Positions 50,776 through 60,372 of a stretch of DNA of 64,000 nt are shown here, in pieces. The stretch is from contig NZ_CP147920.1 in assembly GCF_039645995.1 (NCBI RefSeq), positions 2,108,001 to 2,172,000 on the forward strand, read 5' to 3'. Source of the stretch: Sulfurimonas sp. HSL3-1. GTDB taxonomy: Bacteria; Campylobacterota; Campylobacteria; Campylobacterales; Sulfurimonadaceae. Within the stretch, counting starts at the first letter, position 1. The number at the start of each line of letters is the position of its first letter. A program made the translations under genes and the position numbers. The notes below the pieces were generated by a model that did no database searches, was not told where the DNA came from, and was given only the letters and a program-made list of their open reading frames with translations.

Positions 50776-51539
50776 GCCGACGTCTCTTCCTCTGCTTCAT
50801 TCTCCTGCATCTCGATCAGGATCATGTATTTCATATAGGTGTTGAACCCGGAGATGATGGAGACGGTCCAGCCGGGCATGCCGTGGAACATCCCCCCTTT
50901 GACGACCAGCTTTTTGAAGAACGTCAGTCCGCCGTGCAGGAACGGGTCGTACCATCGGGCCCGCTTCCCCTTCGCGTGCAGCATACGCGCACCGCGGGCG
51001 GCAAACTTTTCGATGTTGTTGATCATCTGCCCGTAGCTCTTATAGGAGTAGTGCAGCAGGTCCGCGTCAAGTTCCTTGACCTTCTCCGCCTCGACTTTCG
51101 CATGGCCGATCGCCTGCGTGAACCCGGCGCTGTTGCGGTTGTAGAGCCGCACGAGCCGGTCCGGATACCACAGCTTGATGAAGTGTCTTCCGATAAAACT
51201 CTTCCGGCGGAAGGCGTAGGCGTCATACCCGCTGTTCGCCAGGTCAAGGCCGGCGATCGCTTCGACCGCATTTGCGTCAAGCCGCTCATCGGCATCGAGG
51301 CTCAAGATCCAGTCGTTCGCCGCCAGCGGTGCGCCGAATGCTTTTTGCGGTCCGTCCCCGAGGTAGGGCTGGACGACGACCTTGGCCCCGAGGGATTCGG
51401 CGATCTCCCTCGTTTTGTCCGTGCTTTGCGAATCGACGACGAGGACCTCATCGCAGACGGCCTGAACGGAACGGATCGCATCCGCTATGTTCTCCTCTTC
51501 ATTCAGTGTAATGATATTTGCTGTAATTTTCTGCTTCAT
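50772..51539 (-). CDS. Family 2 glycosyltransferase (WaaE/LgtF-like)
   Basis: 255-residue GT2 enzyme. ITANIITLNEEENIADAI and VLVVDSQSTDKTREIAE form the nucleotide-sugar site, and the DXD-type motif is in WILSLDADERLD. The block FIGRHFIKLWYPDRLVRLYNR is typical of the LPS-core beta-1,4-glucosyltransferase group (WaaE/KdtX, LgtF). It has no clear membrane helix. It overlaps the wecF-like gene by 4 bp. Confidence 0.82.
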   Translation of the reverse strand: MKQKITANIITLNEEENIADAIRSVQAVCDEVLVVDSQSTDKTREIAESLGAKVVVQPYLGDGPQKAFGAPLAANDWILSLDADERLDANAVEAIAGLDLANSGYDAYAFRRKSFIGRHFIKLWYPDRLVRLYNRNSAGFTQAIGHAKVEAEKVKELDADLLHYSYKSYGQMINNIEKFAARGARMLHAKGKRARWYDPFLHGGLTFFKKLVVKGGMFHGMPGWTVSIISGFNTYMKYMILIEMQENEAEEETSA

Positions 51540-51554
51540 TCAATCCGTTCTTCG

Positions 51555-52094
51555 TTAATTAGGTAGTGCTTTTTTATAGGCGACGGGGATACCCGCGTAG
51601 ATGCCCGCATGCTCCAGCGGACGGTTGACGACCCCTTTGGCCGCGACGACGCTGTTCGCCGGAAGCACGCTCCCTTTGAGCACATTGACGTCGTTCGCCA
51701 ACCAGCACCCCTCTCCGATCTCAACGCTGCCCAGCGTATAGTCGCTTTTCGAGACCTTCCCGCCGGCAAGCCTGTGATCGTGGTCGTAGATCTTGACGCT
51801 CTCCCCGAAAAGGCAGTCCGCCCCGATACAAATCGCGTCGCGGCAGACGATCGTGCAGTTGCGGTTGAAGAAACACCCCTCGCCGATACGGAGCGAAGCG
51901 TTTTTGCGGACGCCGATCAGCGTGCCCGACTTCAGGGTGATGTCGCCCTCAATCGTCAGGGTCGCCCCCCTGGCGACTTCGATCGTAAAAAAACCGTTTG
52001 CGTGTATGCGCCCCATAAGCTTCACCCTCTTGGAATAGAAGAGCTTGAGATAATATGAATAAATAAATGTGTAGAGCCGTGCAATCGATTTCAA
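51555..52094 (-). CDS. Left-handed beta-helix (hexapeptide) acyltransferase
   Basis: 179-residue protein with irregular hexapeptide repeats across its length (for example IHANGFFTIEVARGATLTIEG, NASLRIGEGCFFNRNCTIV, VEIGEGCWLANDVNVLKGS), matching trimeric sugar O-acetyltransferases of the WbbJ/maltose acetyltransferase group. The catalytic His is probably in YDHDHRL. It is first in the glycan operon; the next gene begins 15 bp later. The acceptor sugar is unknown. Confidence 0.8.
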   Translation of the reverse strand: MKSIARLYTFIYSYYLKLFYSKRVKLMGRIHANGFFTIEVARGATLTIEGDITLKSGTLIGVRKNASLRIGEGCFFNRNCTIVCRDAICIGADCLFGESVKIYDHDHRLAGGKVSKSDYTLGSVEIGEGCWLANDVNVLKGSVLPANSVVAAKGVVNRPLEHAGIYAGIPVAYKKALPN

Positions 52095-52204
52095 TCGGTG
52101 TCCCAGTCTTGTATAGTGATAGCTAATTTTATCAGATTACCGGCCCAACAATCCTTGCGCAGGCCCTTGTGCGTTGTGAAAACATTCGGATTCAATATTC
52201 TTTT

Positions 52205-52223
52205 CCCCCCCGGTTGTTATAAT
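52205..52223 (+). promoter_or_regulatory. -10 box with a C7 tract in the spacer, upstream of the LPS kinase-like gene
   Basis: TATAAT at 52218-52223 follows a run of seven C at 52205-52211, with only weak -35 matches further left. The -10 overlaps an in-frame ATG at 52222, which argues for a start further downstream. Confidence 0.4.
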
Positions 52224-52314
52224 GCTGCCCATCGTCCGTTATTTCCATCGCGGCCCCGCTGTGACGCAAGTCAGAAGCACATCACCATTCCACTCACCTA
52301 CAAAAGGGTTGCCG

Positions 52315-53070
52315 TTGTCTGTCAGCTATACGATCCATCCCGACTATGCCGAGTTTGAAGCAGAACTGCTCTCGGTCGAAGCGCAATTCTCCTCCTCGGA
52401 TGAGAGCATCCACAAAGCGCGCAACGAACTGCGGATCGTCCCCATGCACGGTATCAAGACCGTCATCAAGGCCTTCAAGGTCCCCCACCTGCTCAACCGT
52501 TTCGTCTACGCCTATCTGCGCGATTCGAAGGCGAAAAAGTCCTACAACAATGGCGTCCGGCTTCTGGAACTGGGCGTGCCGACCCCCCAGCCCATCGGCT
52601 ACATCGAGTTCTTCCGGGGCGGACTCTTCGCGCAGAGCTATTTCATCTCCACATACGAGCCCTACGACTTCACCATCCGCGAAGTGCTGCACCACCGTGT
52701 CGGCGACGTTGAGGCCATTCTGAAGGCCTTCACCGCATTTACCCATATGCTGCATCAAAAAGGGGTTTGGCACGAGGACTATTCGCCGGGCAATATCCTT
52801 ATACGGAAGACGGCGGAGGGGTACGGTTTCATGCTCGTCGATATCAACCGGATGCAGTTCCGTCCGATCCCGCCGGCGGAGGGGATCAAGAACTTCGGTA
52901 AACTCTGGGCCAAGGCGCCCGAACGCGCCCTGATCGCCCGGGAGTACGCACGGCTCAGCGGGATGGATGAAGCCGCGACTCTGCAGGCCATTGAGAGCTG
53001 CACCCGCAAAACCGAGGCCGCCGTCGCCCTGAAAAAGCGGCTCCGGGGCAAAAAGAAAAAAGCCTCCTAG
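52315..53070 (+). CDS. LPS-core kinase-like protein (KdkA/WaaP/InaA group)
   Basis: Protein-kinase-like fold of about 251 residues. VIKAFKVPHLLNRFVYAYL contains the ATP lysine, WHEDYSPGNIL is the catalytic loop (H-x-D-x4-N), and LVDINRMQF is the DFG-like metal site. This group phosphorylates Kdo or heptose in the LPS inner core. The lysine-rich C-terminus suggests membrane surface binding. The start is uncertain: TTG 52315 follows AAAAGGG at good distance, whereas ATG 52222 sits on a TATAAT box. It converges with the GT90 gene and shares stop-codon bases with it. Confidence 0.75.
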   Translation: MSVSYTIHPDYAEFEAELLSVEAQFSSSDESIHKARNELRIVPMHGIKTVIKAFKVPHLLNRFVYAYLRDSKAKKSYNNGVRLLELGVPTPQPIGYIEFFRGGLFAQSYFISTYEPYDFTIREVLHHRVGDVEAILKAFTAFTHMLHQKGVWHEDYSPGNILIRKTAEGYGFMLVDINRMQFRPIPPAEGIKNFGKLWAKAPERALIAREYARLSGMDEAATLQAIESCTRKTEAAVALKKRLRGKKKKAS

Positions 53071-54113
53071 ATCCCCAGGGCGGCCAGACGCGGCCGCTTC
53101 AGACGCCATGCCGGCCGTGACCTTCTGCGCGGATGCGGCGTGCCCGCTTCCAACTGTCCCGAACGCTCGAAATATTTCTCCATCACCGACAGGGATACGA
53201 CCGCTTCGCGTTCCGCATCCCGGAAGCGTGCGACGTGGCGGTGGGCATTGGCAATGATCGCCTTCGCCTCCTCCGGATGGGCGCTGTAGTAGGCGATCTT
53301 CTCCTCCAGATCGGAGTAGTCGTCTTTGAGCAGCACATAGTGGTAATCGGGGATGAGGGTCCCCTCCATAAACCAGGTCTCGTACTTCGGGCGGGCCATC
53401 AGCGCCAGGGAGTTGGAGGACATGATCCATTTGAGGTTCGACGCGACGTCGTTTCCTTCGATGGAGATGACGAACTTGTACCGTAGCTGTTCTTTGAGCG
53501 TCATCCGTCCCTTCTGCCACGGCACCTCTGTCTCGAACTTCGTATTCGTCTGCCCGATATCGCAGCGCGGATGGTTGTAAAAGCGCTTGACAAAAGCCCT
53601 ACGGTGTTTACCGTACGCCTTCCCCCGCCAGACGGCCATGTTTTTTTTCGCCTCGAAGGGAAGCGCATCGTTCACAAAGACGAAATGGCGCACTTTATTG
53701 AGATTCATCAGGACAGAGTTGCGGTTGTCCCCGGCGATGGGACGGCTCTTGACCAGCGTCGGCTGCGGCGGCACATGGGTGATGTCGCCGAAGAGGTAGG
53801 CGCTGCGGCACTCGGGACGGAAATAGCGCCACCAGCCGTAAAGGTCGAAAAAGTAGGTCTTTTTTTTCACCTTTCTGAAGGCGTCCAGCGACTGGGCTTC
53901 ACTGCCGAGACGAAACGCGGCATCGCACCGGTTGTAATAGTGCAGTCTCTCTTGCACCTCCCTGTCCGTTTTCCCTTTCTCCAGCAGCGCGTCCCGGCGC
54001 GGCCGGAAAAGCACCCCCGGCAGCGGGTAAGCGAGCACGTTTTGAAGATAATAGGTAAACTTGCTGTTCCTGTCCACGTCGATCCGCAGATAGCGGGAGT
54101 TCCACATCGCCAT
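53067..54113 (-). CDS. GT90 family glycosyltransferase (CAP10/LPS-modifying)
   Basis: About 348 residues of the CAP10/GT90 family. NRNSVLMNLNKVRHFVFVND, AVWRGKAYGKHRRAFVKRF and YKFVISIEGNDVASNLKWIMSS are the family blocks, the last being the nucleotide-sugar site. Bacterial members add glucose or xylose to LPS or capsule. ATG 54113 or 54107 follows GAAGGG; ATG 54176 is also possible. Two runs of eight A (53641-53648 and 53860-53867, read on the minus strand) lie inside the gene. Confidence 0.78.
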   Translation of the reverse strand: MAMWNSRYLRIDVDRNSKFTYYLQNVLAYPLPGVLFRPRRDALLEKGKTDREVQERLHYYNRCDAAFRLGSEAQSLDAFRKVKKKTYFFDLYGWWRYFRPECRSAYLFGDITHVPPQPTLVKSRPIAGDNRNSVLMNLNKVRHFVFVNDALPFEAKKNMAVWRGKAYGKHRRAFVKRFYNHPRCDIGQTNTKFETEVPWQKGRMTLKEQLRYKFVISIEGNDVASNLKWIMSSNSLALMARPKYETWFMEGTLIPDYHYVLLKDDYSDLEEKIAYYSAHPEEAKAIIANAHRHVARFRDAEREAVVSLSVMEKYFERSGQLEAGTPHPRRRSRPAWRLKRPRLAALGI

Positions 54114-54242
54114 GCACCCTTCGGCCCCGGCGCGGGGCATCGTGATTTTTGGCAATGTTACAGTACCATACGGCATCCTTCCGACACGAACCGGTTACTG
54201 TTCGGATACGTCGGAAAAGCGCCGACGAGAGGACTTCCAACC

Positions 54243-55289
54243 ATGACGCATTCCGCCACCGGCATGCTGATCGCCCACGCCAACTTTGCCAAGGGGTTCC
54301 GCGGCGGCGAGCGGCAGACGCAGCTGCTGATCGAAACACTCTCGCAGCGGGGCTACCGCCAGCGGCTGCTCGTGCGTAAAGGTTCGGAACTGGGACGGCG
54401 CTGCCGGGGCATCGAAAACCTCTCCGTCATCGAAATCGGCAAACCCTACGCCCTCCACCTGGGCCATCTCAAAGGCGCGGGAGTGCTGCACGCCCATGAA
54501 ACAAAAGCGGCGCAGTTCGCCCTCTTTGGCAAATGGCTTCTCGGCGTCCCGTACATCGTCACGCGTCGGGTCGACCACGCCATCACGAACAACGCTTTCA
54601 ACCGGGCGATTTATGCCTCCGCCACGCAGTGCGTTGCCCTCTCCGAAGCCATCAAAACGGAGATCCGAAAGATCGTCCCGGAGACCGATGTTGCCACCAT
54701 CCCCAGCGCCTGGAGCAGGCTGGAGACCGATGAGGCACGTGTCCGACAGCTGAAAACCCGGTTTGAGGGGAAATTCGTCGTAGGGCAGATCGGCGCGCTT
54801 GTCGACGCCCACAAGGGGCAGGCCATCCTCATCGAAGCGGCCCGCATCCTGGAACGGAGGCACCCCGATATCCAGTTTATACTGCTCGGGGGCGGCAGCG
54901 ACGAGGCCATGCTGAAAGCGGCGGCGGCCGATCTTGGCAATATCACCTTTGAAGGGTTCGTCAACAACGTCGGCGACTATCTGGCATGTTTCGACCTCTT
55001 CGCCTTCCCCTCCCGCTACGAAGGGCTTGGATCCATCCTCTTCGACGCCATGCAGTTCGATGTGCCCATCGTCGCCTCGAACGTCGGCGGCATCCCCGAT
55101 ATCGTTCATCATGAGGACAACGGTCTGCTCGTGCCGCCCGGCGATGCCCGCGCCCTTGCCGAAGCCATCAAGCGCCTTTACGGCGATGCTGCCCTGCGCG
55201 AACGGTTGAGCGCCCGTGCCCGGGACGAACTCGACGCCTACTCGCCCGCCGCCATGACCGAAAAGTACGAACGGCTCTATCGGCGCTAG
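54243..55289 (+). CDS. Family 4 glycosyltransferase
   Basis: 348-residue GT4 enzyme with GT-B fold. The N-terminal half has the GFRGGERQTQLLIETL loop and the C-terminal half has FVVGQIGALVDAHKGQAILI, FILLGGGSDEAML and FAFPSRYEGLGSILFDAMQF. The last is the E-x7-E nucleotide-sugar motif. It probably builds LPS core or O-chain. ATG 54243 fits the family; the open frame extends back to 53571 but runs antisense to the GT90 gene. Confidence 0.85.
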   Translation: MTHSATGMLIAHANFAKGFRGGERQTQLLIETLSQRGYRQRLLVRKGSELGRRCRGIENLSVIEIGKPYALHLGHLKGAGVLHAHETKAAQFALFGKWLLGVPYIVTRRVDHAITNNAFNRAIYASATQCVALSEAIKTEIRKIVPETDVATIPSAWSRLETDEARVRQLKTRFEGKFVVGQIGALVDAHKGQAILIEAARILERRHPDIQFILLGGGSDEAMLKAAAADLGNITFEGFVNNVGDYLACFDLFAFPSRYEGLGSILFDAMQFDVPIVASNVGGIPDIVHHEDNGLLVPPGDARALAEAIKRLYGDAALRERLSARARDELDAYSPAAMTEKYERLYRR

Positions 55290-55359
55290 GCGCTGAAAAT
55301 CAGCGAACCCCAACACCCTTTACTGTATGATTATCACCACAAAAGCAAGGAAATACTCT

Positions 55360-56217
55360 ATGTTCGGAAACGTCAAAGCAAAGCTCGACCTGCTCAAAGA
55401 CTACTTTTATACGAAACAGGCGCTGAAAGCCGAGCCGCACCTTTTTGACCATGTCGAAACCTACTGCATGTTCGTCGGCTATCCGCGCAGCAGTCACAGC
55501 CTGATCGGTTCATTGATCGATGCCCATCCCCAAACCAATATCGCCCACGAGCAGGATGTGCTCAAGTATATCAAGTACGGGTTTTCGAAAGAGGCCATCT
55601 TCCACCTGCTGCTGCGCAACGCCAAGCAGTTCACCGAGGCCGGCCGAGAGTGGACGGGCTACTCCTATGCGGTCGAAGGCCAGTACCAGGGAAAATACAC
55701 CGACCTGAAGGTGATCGGCGACAAACGCGGGGGGAACAGCTCCAGGCGTTTCAGCCGCAACCCGGAACTGCTGAAGAAGCTGAAAAAGACGATCGACCTC
55801 CCGATCAAGTTCATTCACGTCATCCGCAACCCCTACGACAATATCAGCACCATGGCCTACCGGGCCGTCGGTTCGGACAAGAGCAAAGTGACGCCGGAGG
55901 CGCTAACGGGGGAACTCGAACACTACTTCTCCCTCGTGGAGACGGCGAATTCGGTCTTTGAGCAGGTGGATGTAGCGGACGTCATCCATGTCAAGATCGA
56001 AAACTTCATGGAACACCCGAAAGAGGAGCTGAAAAGAATATGCGATTTTCTCGGCCTTGAGACAACCGAGGAGTACCTCGACGCCTGCGCGGCGATCGTC
56101 TATACGAAACCGCATAAAACCCGCAATGACTATACATGGGACGAGGCGCTCAAAGCGCGGGTAAGTGGGGAGATCGAAAAGTACCCCTTCTTCGAAGGCT
56201 ACAGCTTTACGGCTTGA
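55360..56217 (+). CDS. PAPS-dependent sulfotransferase-like protein, first
   Basis: About 285 residues. The 5'-phosphosulfate loop is seen in YCMFVGYPRSSHSLIGSLID and the 3'-phosphate motif in FIHVIRNPYDNISTM; both are hallmarks of sulfotransferases. A KIENFMEHPKEELKRICDFLGL block matches the C-terminal part. The substrate is unknown, probably a glycan of the surrounding LPS locus. ATG 55360 has AAGGA 9 nt upstream; the earlier ATG at 55327 has none. It overlaps the convergent second sulfotransferase by 11 bp. Confidence 0.78.
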   Translation: MFGNVKAKLDLLKDYFYTKQALKAEPHLFDHVETYCMFVGYPRSSHSLIGSLIDAHPQTNIAHEQDVLKYIKYGFSKEAIFHLLLRNAKQFTEAGREWTGYSYAVEGQYQGKYTDLKVIGDKRGGNSSRRFSRNPELLKKLKKTIDLPIKFIHVIRNPYDNISTMAYRAVGSDKSKVTPEALTGELEHYFSLVETANSVFEQVDVADVIHVKIENFMEHPKEELKRICDFLGLETTEEYLDACAAIVYTKPHKTRNDYTWDEALKARVSGEIEKYPFFEGYSFTA

Positions 56218-56938
56218 AAGCGTAGCCGAGCTCTTCCATCTTTTCCCCGGCGATCTCCCAGAACTGCTCTTTCCAGTGGCGCGGCCATTCGTCATACTTC
56301 GGGAAGAACTCGATGCGGTTCCGGTTGACTTTCTTCTCCAGCGAAGCGCGGACCTTTGCTTCGTCATAGACCAGGCCGTCAAATTTCGCCAGGATGTCGA
56401 AGATGAGCTCCTTGTTCGTCTTAAAGAGCTCTTCGAACTTGATGATCATGTCCGGCTGGGTCTCGATGGCGCGGGTATTGACCGTTTTCCAGTACCAGGC
56501 CAGTTTCTGCAGCGCGTTCCAGTTCTCCCACAACGCCTGCGCCGGGTCGCCGGGAATATGGAAAGGGGTCATATGGTCGTTCGTGATATAGCGGCCGCGG
56601 TTGAGCCATGACGTGACCACGTCCCTGCCGTCGCGGACGATGTGGAACACCAGCGCGTCGGGAAAGGCGTCCCGGATCAGCGGAATGGCGGCGAAGAGGT
56701 GGTAGTTCGTTTCAACGTACCACTCTTCCGAATGCTTCATATGCCACCAGCGCCGCGGCAGCGCAAAGTAGTATTTTTCCCACATCGTGTGGGGGCGTGA
56801 CATCAGCTGATGCCCCCGCTTTCTGAATGCGGGTTTCGGTTCGTGCAGGCTCCAGGAGTTCTCAACGACATTATTGAAAAAATCGGTAAAAAAGTCGGTC
56901 CCGGTCCGTCCCGTAGAAACAAAAAAAGCTGTCTTCAA
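56207..56938 (-). CDS. PAPS-dependent sulfotransferase-like protein, second
   Basis: 243 residues. AFFVSTGRTGTDFFTDFFNN is the 5'-phosphosulfate loop, and ALVFHIVRDGRDVVTSW is the 3'-phosphate motif. The C-terminal WPRHWKEQFWEIAGEKMEELGY resembles the end of the sulfotransferase family 3 fold. The start is TTG 56938 with GGAGAAAGC directly upstream; the longer reading to 57193 overlaps ugd and is rejected. It lies 43 bp after ugd. Confidence 0.8.
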   Translation of the reverse strand: MKTAFFVSTGRTGTDFFTDFFNNVVENSWSLHEPKPAFRKRGHQLMSRPHTMWEKYYFALPRRWWHMKHSEEWYVETNYHLFAAIPLIRDAFPDALVFHIVRDGRDVVTSWLNRGRYITNDHMTPFHIPGDPAQALWENWNALQKLAWYWKTVNTRAIETQPDMIIKFEELFKTNKELIFDILAKFDGLVYDEAKVRASLEKKVNRNRIEFFPKYDEWPRHWKEQFWEIAGEKMEELGYAFKP

Positions 56939-56981
56939 GCTTTCTCCTTCTGTAGTTTTTTTCTTATCGGAAATAACGTTC

Positions 56982-58304
56982 TCAGACCCCGATCTGGAAG
57001 TATTCGAATCCGAGACGCGCCATACGCTCCTTGTCGAACTGGTTGCGGCCGTCGAAGAAGATCGGGCTGTTGAGGCGTTTGTCGATCTCGTCGAAGTCGG
57101 GGCTGCGGAACTCCTGCCACTCGGTGACGAGGATGAGCGCATCGGCGCCGGTGAGCGCGTCGTATTTGCTGTCGACGTATTCGACGCGCTCATTGCCCTT
57201 GAGGTAGTAGCTCTCCGCCTCGTGGCGGGCTTTCGGGTCGTAGGCCTTGATCTTCGCGCCGCGCGTTGTCAGGGCGTTGATGATCGTGATGGAGGAGGCT
57301 TCGCGCATATCGTCCGTTTCCGGTTTGAACGCCAGGCCCCAAACGGCGAAGGTAAGGCCCGAGAGCTCCTCGCCGAAACGTTTGATCACCTTGTCCGCCA
57401 TGACCATTTTCTGATCGTAGTTTACCGCTTCGACGGCGTCGAGGATCCGCGGGGTATAGCCGAAATCCTTGGCCGTTTTGGCCAGGGCCTGCACATCCTT
57501 CGGAAAGCAGCTGCCGCCGTAGCCGCAGCCCGGGTAGATGAAGCTGTAGCCGATGCGGCCGTCGCTACCGATACCGTGGCGCACCTTGTTGACGTCCGCG
57601 CCGACACGTTCGCAGATATTGGCCATCTCGTTCATAAAGCTGATCTTCGTCGCGAGCATCGCGTTCGCGGCGTACTTGGTCATCTCGGCGCTCTTGATAT
57701 CCATTCCGATAAAGCGGTCGCTTTTTTTCATGAAGGGGGCGTAGAGGTCGTGCATCACCTGCATCGCCGTCTCGCTCTCGGCACCGATGACGACGCGGTC
57801 TGGGTGCATGAAGTCCTCGATGGCCGCGCCCTCTTTGAGGAACTCAGGGTTGGAGACAACGTCAAATTCCAGGTCGACGCCGCGCTTGTCCAGTTCTGTC
57901 TGGATCGCGGCTTTGACCTTGTCGGCCGTACCGACGGGAACCGTCGATTTGTCGACGACGACCATGTAATGCTGCATATGCTCGCCGATGCTTTTGGCGA
58001 CGGCCAGCACGTACTGAAGGTCCGCGCTGCCGTCTTCGCCCATCGGGGTACCGACGGCGATAAAGGCGACATCCGTCGAAGCGATCGCCTCCTGGATATC
58101 GGTCGTGAACGCCAGGGTGCCCTTCTCATGATTCTCGAGGACCATCGTCTCCAGACCCGGTTCATAGATCGGGATGATCCCCTGGCGCAGTTTCGCGATC
58201 TTTCCCTCATCGATGTCCACACAGGTGACGCTGTTGCCCATCTGCGCAAAACAGGTCCCGCTGACCAGGCCGACATAGCCCGTGCCGATGACGGATATTT
58301 TCAT
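56982..58304 (-). CDS. ugd: UDP-glucose 6-dehydrogenase
   Basis: Oxidises UDP-glucose to UDP-glucuronate with two NAD. 440 residues. [20 protein letters not shown] is the NAD-binding motif, [16 protein letters not shown] and [15 protein letters not shown] are active-site blocks, and the catalytic Cys is in [26 protein letters not shown] precedes ATG 58304. UDP-glucuronate would give acidic sugars for the glycan made in this locus. The long ORF reading back to 59021 is a shadow of the divergent gene. Confidence 0.96.
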   Translation of the reverse strand: MKISVIGTGYVGLVSGTCFAQMGNSVTCVDIDEGKIAKLRQGIIPIYEPGLETMVLENHEKGTLAFTTDIQEAIASTDVAFIAVGTPMGEDGSADLQYVLAVAKSIGEHMQHYMVVVDKSTVPVGTADKVKAAIQTELDKRGVDLEFDVVSNPEFLKEGAAIEDFMHPDRVVIGAESETAMQVMHDLYAPFMKKSDRFIGMDIKSAEMTKYAANAMLATKISFMNEMANICERVGADVNKVRHGIGSDGRIGYSFIYPGCGYGGSCFPKDVQALAKTAKDFGYTPRILDAVEAVNYDQKMVMADKVIKRFGEELSGLTFAVWGLAFKPETDDMREASSITIINALTTRGAKIKAYDPKARHEAESYYLKGNERVEYVDSKYDALTGADALILVTEWQEFRSPDFDEIDKRLNSPIFFDGRNQFDKERMARLGFEYFQIGV

Positions 58305-58405
58305 CTCTTCGCTCCTCGCGGTTTTCTTGGAGGTGATTGTACCCAATGGGGTATTAGAAATAGGATACAATAGGGTTACATTCTGACAACAAAACAGCGC
58401 ATTCC

Positions 58406-58450
58406 GGGGAGAACGTCCCCCGTACTCCCCCGATGCCGGTAACCGGGGAG
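58406..58450 (+). promoter_or_regulatory. Competing hairpins over the ribosome site of the LtaS-like gene
   Basis: GGGGAG at 58406-58411 can pair with CTCCCC at 58425-58430 or with TCCCC at 58416-58420. The same CTCCCC also pairs with GGGGAG at 58445-58450 beside the Shine-Dalgarno. The alternatives are mutually exclusive. Confidence 0.35.
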
Positions 58451-58460
58451 AGGGTAGTCC

Positions 58461-60347
58461 ATGATTTTTTTGCGCAACTACTTTACGCTGTTTGCACTCG
58501 CCTATCTGCTGCTGGCGGCGACCAAACTGCTTTTTCTCGCCTTCTACGCCGATCGTTTCGGCGGCTACCCCATCGCATCCCTGCTGCACGCCCTTGTATG
58601 GGGGTACCGTTTCGATTTCGCCGCCGCCGCCATCGTCACGCTGTTTGCGACGCTGGGGCAGTTTAATGCCCGGCTTCTGCACATCGGCGCCGCGCTGCTT
58701 CTCGGTTCGCTCGTCATGCTGCAACTCTCCGACATCCTCTACTTCGAGGATGCCTCCCGCCATATCGCCTACGAGATCACCGATGTTTTCAACGATGCCG
58801 GCGGACTTTTTATGACGGCGCTCGGGCAGAATACCCTCTTCACCCTCACCGCACTGACCGCCGTGCCGCTGATGGTATGGGGCTTCTACCGTTTTGGCCG
58901 CGCCCGGCTGCACCCGGTTCCCCTCGACCGCTACTACCTTCCGAAAACCCTGCTGCTGTTGGGCCTTTCCGTCTTCTTCATCCGCGGGATGTTCGCGCAC
59001 ATCCCCCTGACCCCCTGGCAATCAAGCCAGATCGGAGACGCCCGCCTGGCGCAGCTGGCGCTTAACGGGAGCTACAGCGCCCTCTTCTCCCTCGTCGACA
59101 CGGAAGGGCGTCTCCTCCCCCGACGCGTCGCCAAGCTTTCCCCACGGGAAGTCAAACGGGGATTTGCCGAAATCTATGACGACGGCCGTACCGTGACCGG
59201 CATGAACGCCACCCCGAACGTCATCTTCTTCTTCCTCGAAGGGTGGAGCGGCGTCAACATGCAGCCCTACGGGCATGCACTCCAAACAACACCCTTTTTT
59301 GACAGCATCCTTCCCCGCTCGCTCCGTCCGAAAGCCGCGATCGCCGGCGGTCACCGGACGACGGAAGGGATGTTCACCACCCTGGTCTCCTATCAGAACC
59401 CCCTTGCCAGGAGTGTCGCGAAAACTCAGCTGCAAAACTTCCGCTACCGTTCGGTCATCGACCTCTTTAATGCCCGCGGATACCGCAGTATCTTCTTCCA
59501 AGGGACGGCCAAAGAGACCAGCGGCACGGGCGCGCTGGCACAGAAACTGGGCTTTAGCGAAAGCTACGGCAAGGAGGACGTTACCGAACGCCGATTCGGG
59601 ACCAATTTCTGGGGCGTCTACGACCAGGACCTCTACGCCTTTGCCTTACAGAAGCTCGGGGAGAGTTCTTCGCCTTTCGTGCTCGGTATCAACGGTGCTA
59701 CAACCCATGACGACAAGCTCCCGGAGGGGGTCGGGAAAACCCGTTTCGCCGATGATGAAAAACAGAACAACCGCCTGAATGCGCTGCATTTTGCGGACGC
59801 AGCCCTGGGAGAGTTCGTCGCGGCGGTGCAGGCACACTACCCGAACACGCTCTTTGTCTTTTTCGCCGACCACTGCGGCGGAGGCGTCGACGGCACCTTT
59901 GAGAACTTTATGATCCCCCTTGCCTTCTACGGTGCCAGCATTGCACCGCACTACCTCGACCATTATGTGTCGCAGCGCGACATCGCCCCGACCGTCGTCG
60001 ACATCGTCTTCGGGGATTACAAAAAACTGATGCCGGATTTCAGCGGAAAATCGCTTGTCAGCGATCAGCATTTCGTCGCCGATTATTACCGCAACGGCAT
60101 CCTGGGATGGGTCGAGGGGATGCAGGCCGTCGAGTACCTTGCTGACACGGGAGAAGTCACCTGCTATGACGTCTCCCGATACAGGGCAAAGCCCGCAGCG
60201 TGCGAGCGCAATTCCGAAGACTATACCCTGCGCGCCGCCGCCTTTACCGACGTCTCCCAGCGACTGCTGTTTGCCGGAGAAACAGGCCGTTTCCATACCT
60301 ACCGCGCAACCCGGCCGGCGTACGCCTCTTTGGCGGGCAGACGCTGA
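58461..60347 (+). CDS. LtaS-like membrane sulfatase-fold phosphotransferase, second
   Basis: 628 residues, five predicted helices in the first 180, then a periplasmic sulfatase-fold domain. Metal ligand E260 ([11 protein letters not shown]), nucleophile probably T300 or T301 ([13 protein letters not shown]), and [10 protein letters not shown] for the remaining ligands. This is the LtaS/OpgB-type arrangement, expected to move a phosphoglycerol- or phosphoethanolamine-like group to a glycan. GGGGAGAGGG precedes the ATG. It is not closely similar to the copy at 43763, so they probably have different acceptors. Confidence 0.82.
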   Translation: MIFLRNYFTLFALAYLLLAATKLLFLAFYADRFGGYPIASLLHALVWGYRFDFAAAAIVTLFATLGQFNARLLHIGAALLLGSLVMLQLSDILYFEDASRHIAYEITDVFNDAGGLFMTALGQNTLFTLTALTAVPLMVWGFYRFGRARLHPVPLDRYYLPKTLLLLGLSVFFIRGMFAHIPLTPWQSSQIGDARLAQLALNGSYSALFSLVDTEGRLLPRRVAKLSPREVKRGFAEIYDDGRTVTGMNATPNVIFFFLEGWSGVNMQPYGHALQTTPFFDSILPRSLRPKAAIAGGHRTTEGMFTTLVSYQNPLARSVAKTQLQNFRYRSVIDLFNARGYRSIFFQGTAKETSGTGALAQKLGFSESYGKEDVTERRFGTNFWGVYDQDLYAFALQKLGESSSPFVLGINGATTHDDKLPEGVGKTRFADDEKQNNRLNALHFADAALGEFVAAVQAHYPNTLFVFFADHCGGGVDGTFENFMIPLAFYGASIAPHYLDHYVSQRDIAPTVVDIVFGDYKKLMPDFSGKSLVSDQHFVADYYRNGILGWVEGMQAVEYLADTGEVTCYDVSRYRAKPAACERNSEDYTLRAAAFTDVSQRLLFAGETGRFHTYRATRPAYASLAGRR

Positions 60348-60372
60348 CACCCGCTTCGCTATAATACGTCCC

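Noticed and set aside
53571-54242. N-terminal extension of the GT4 gene
   Set aside because: The extension runs antisense to the GT90 coding region; the GT4 fold begins at the ATG at 54243.
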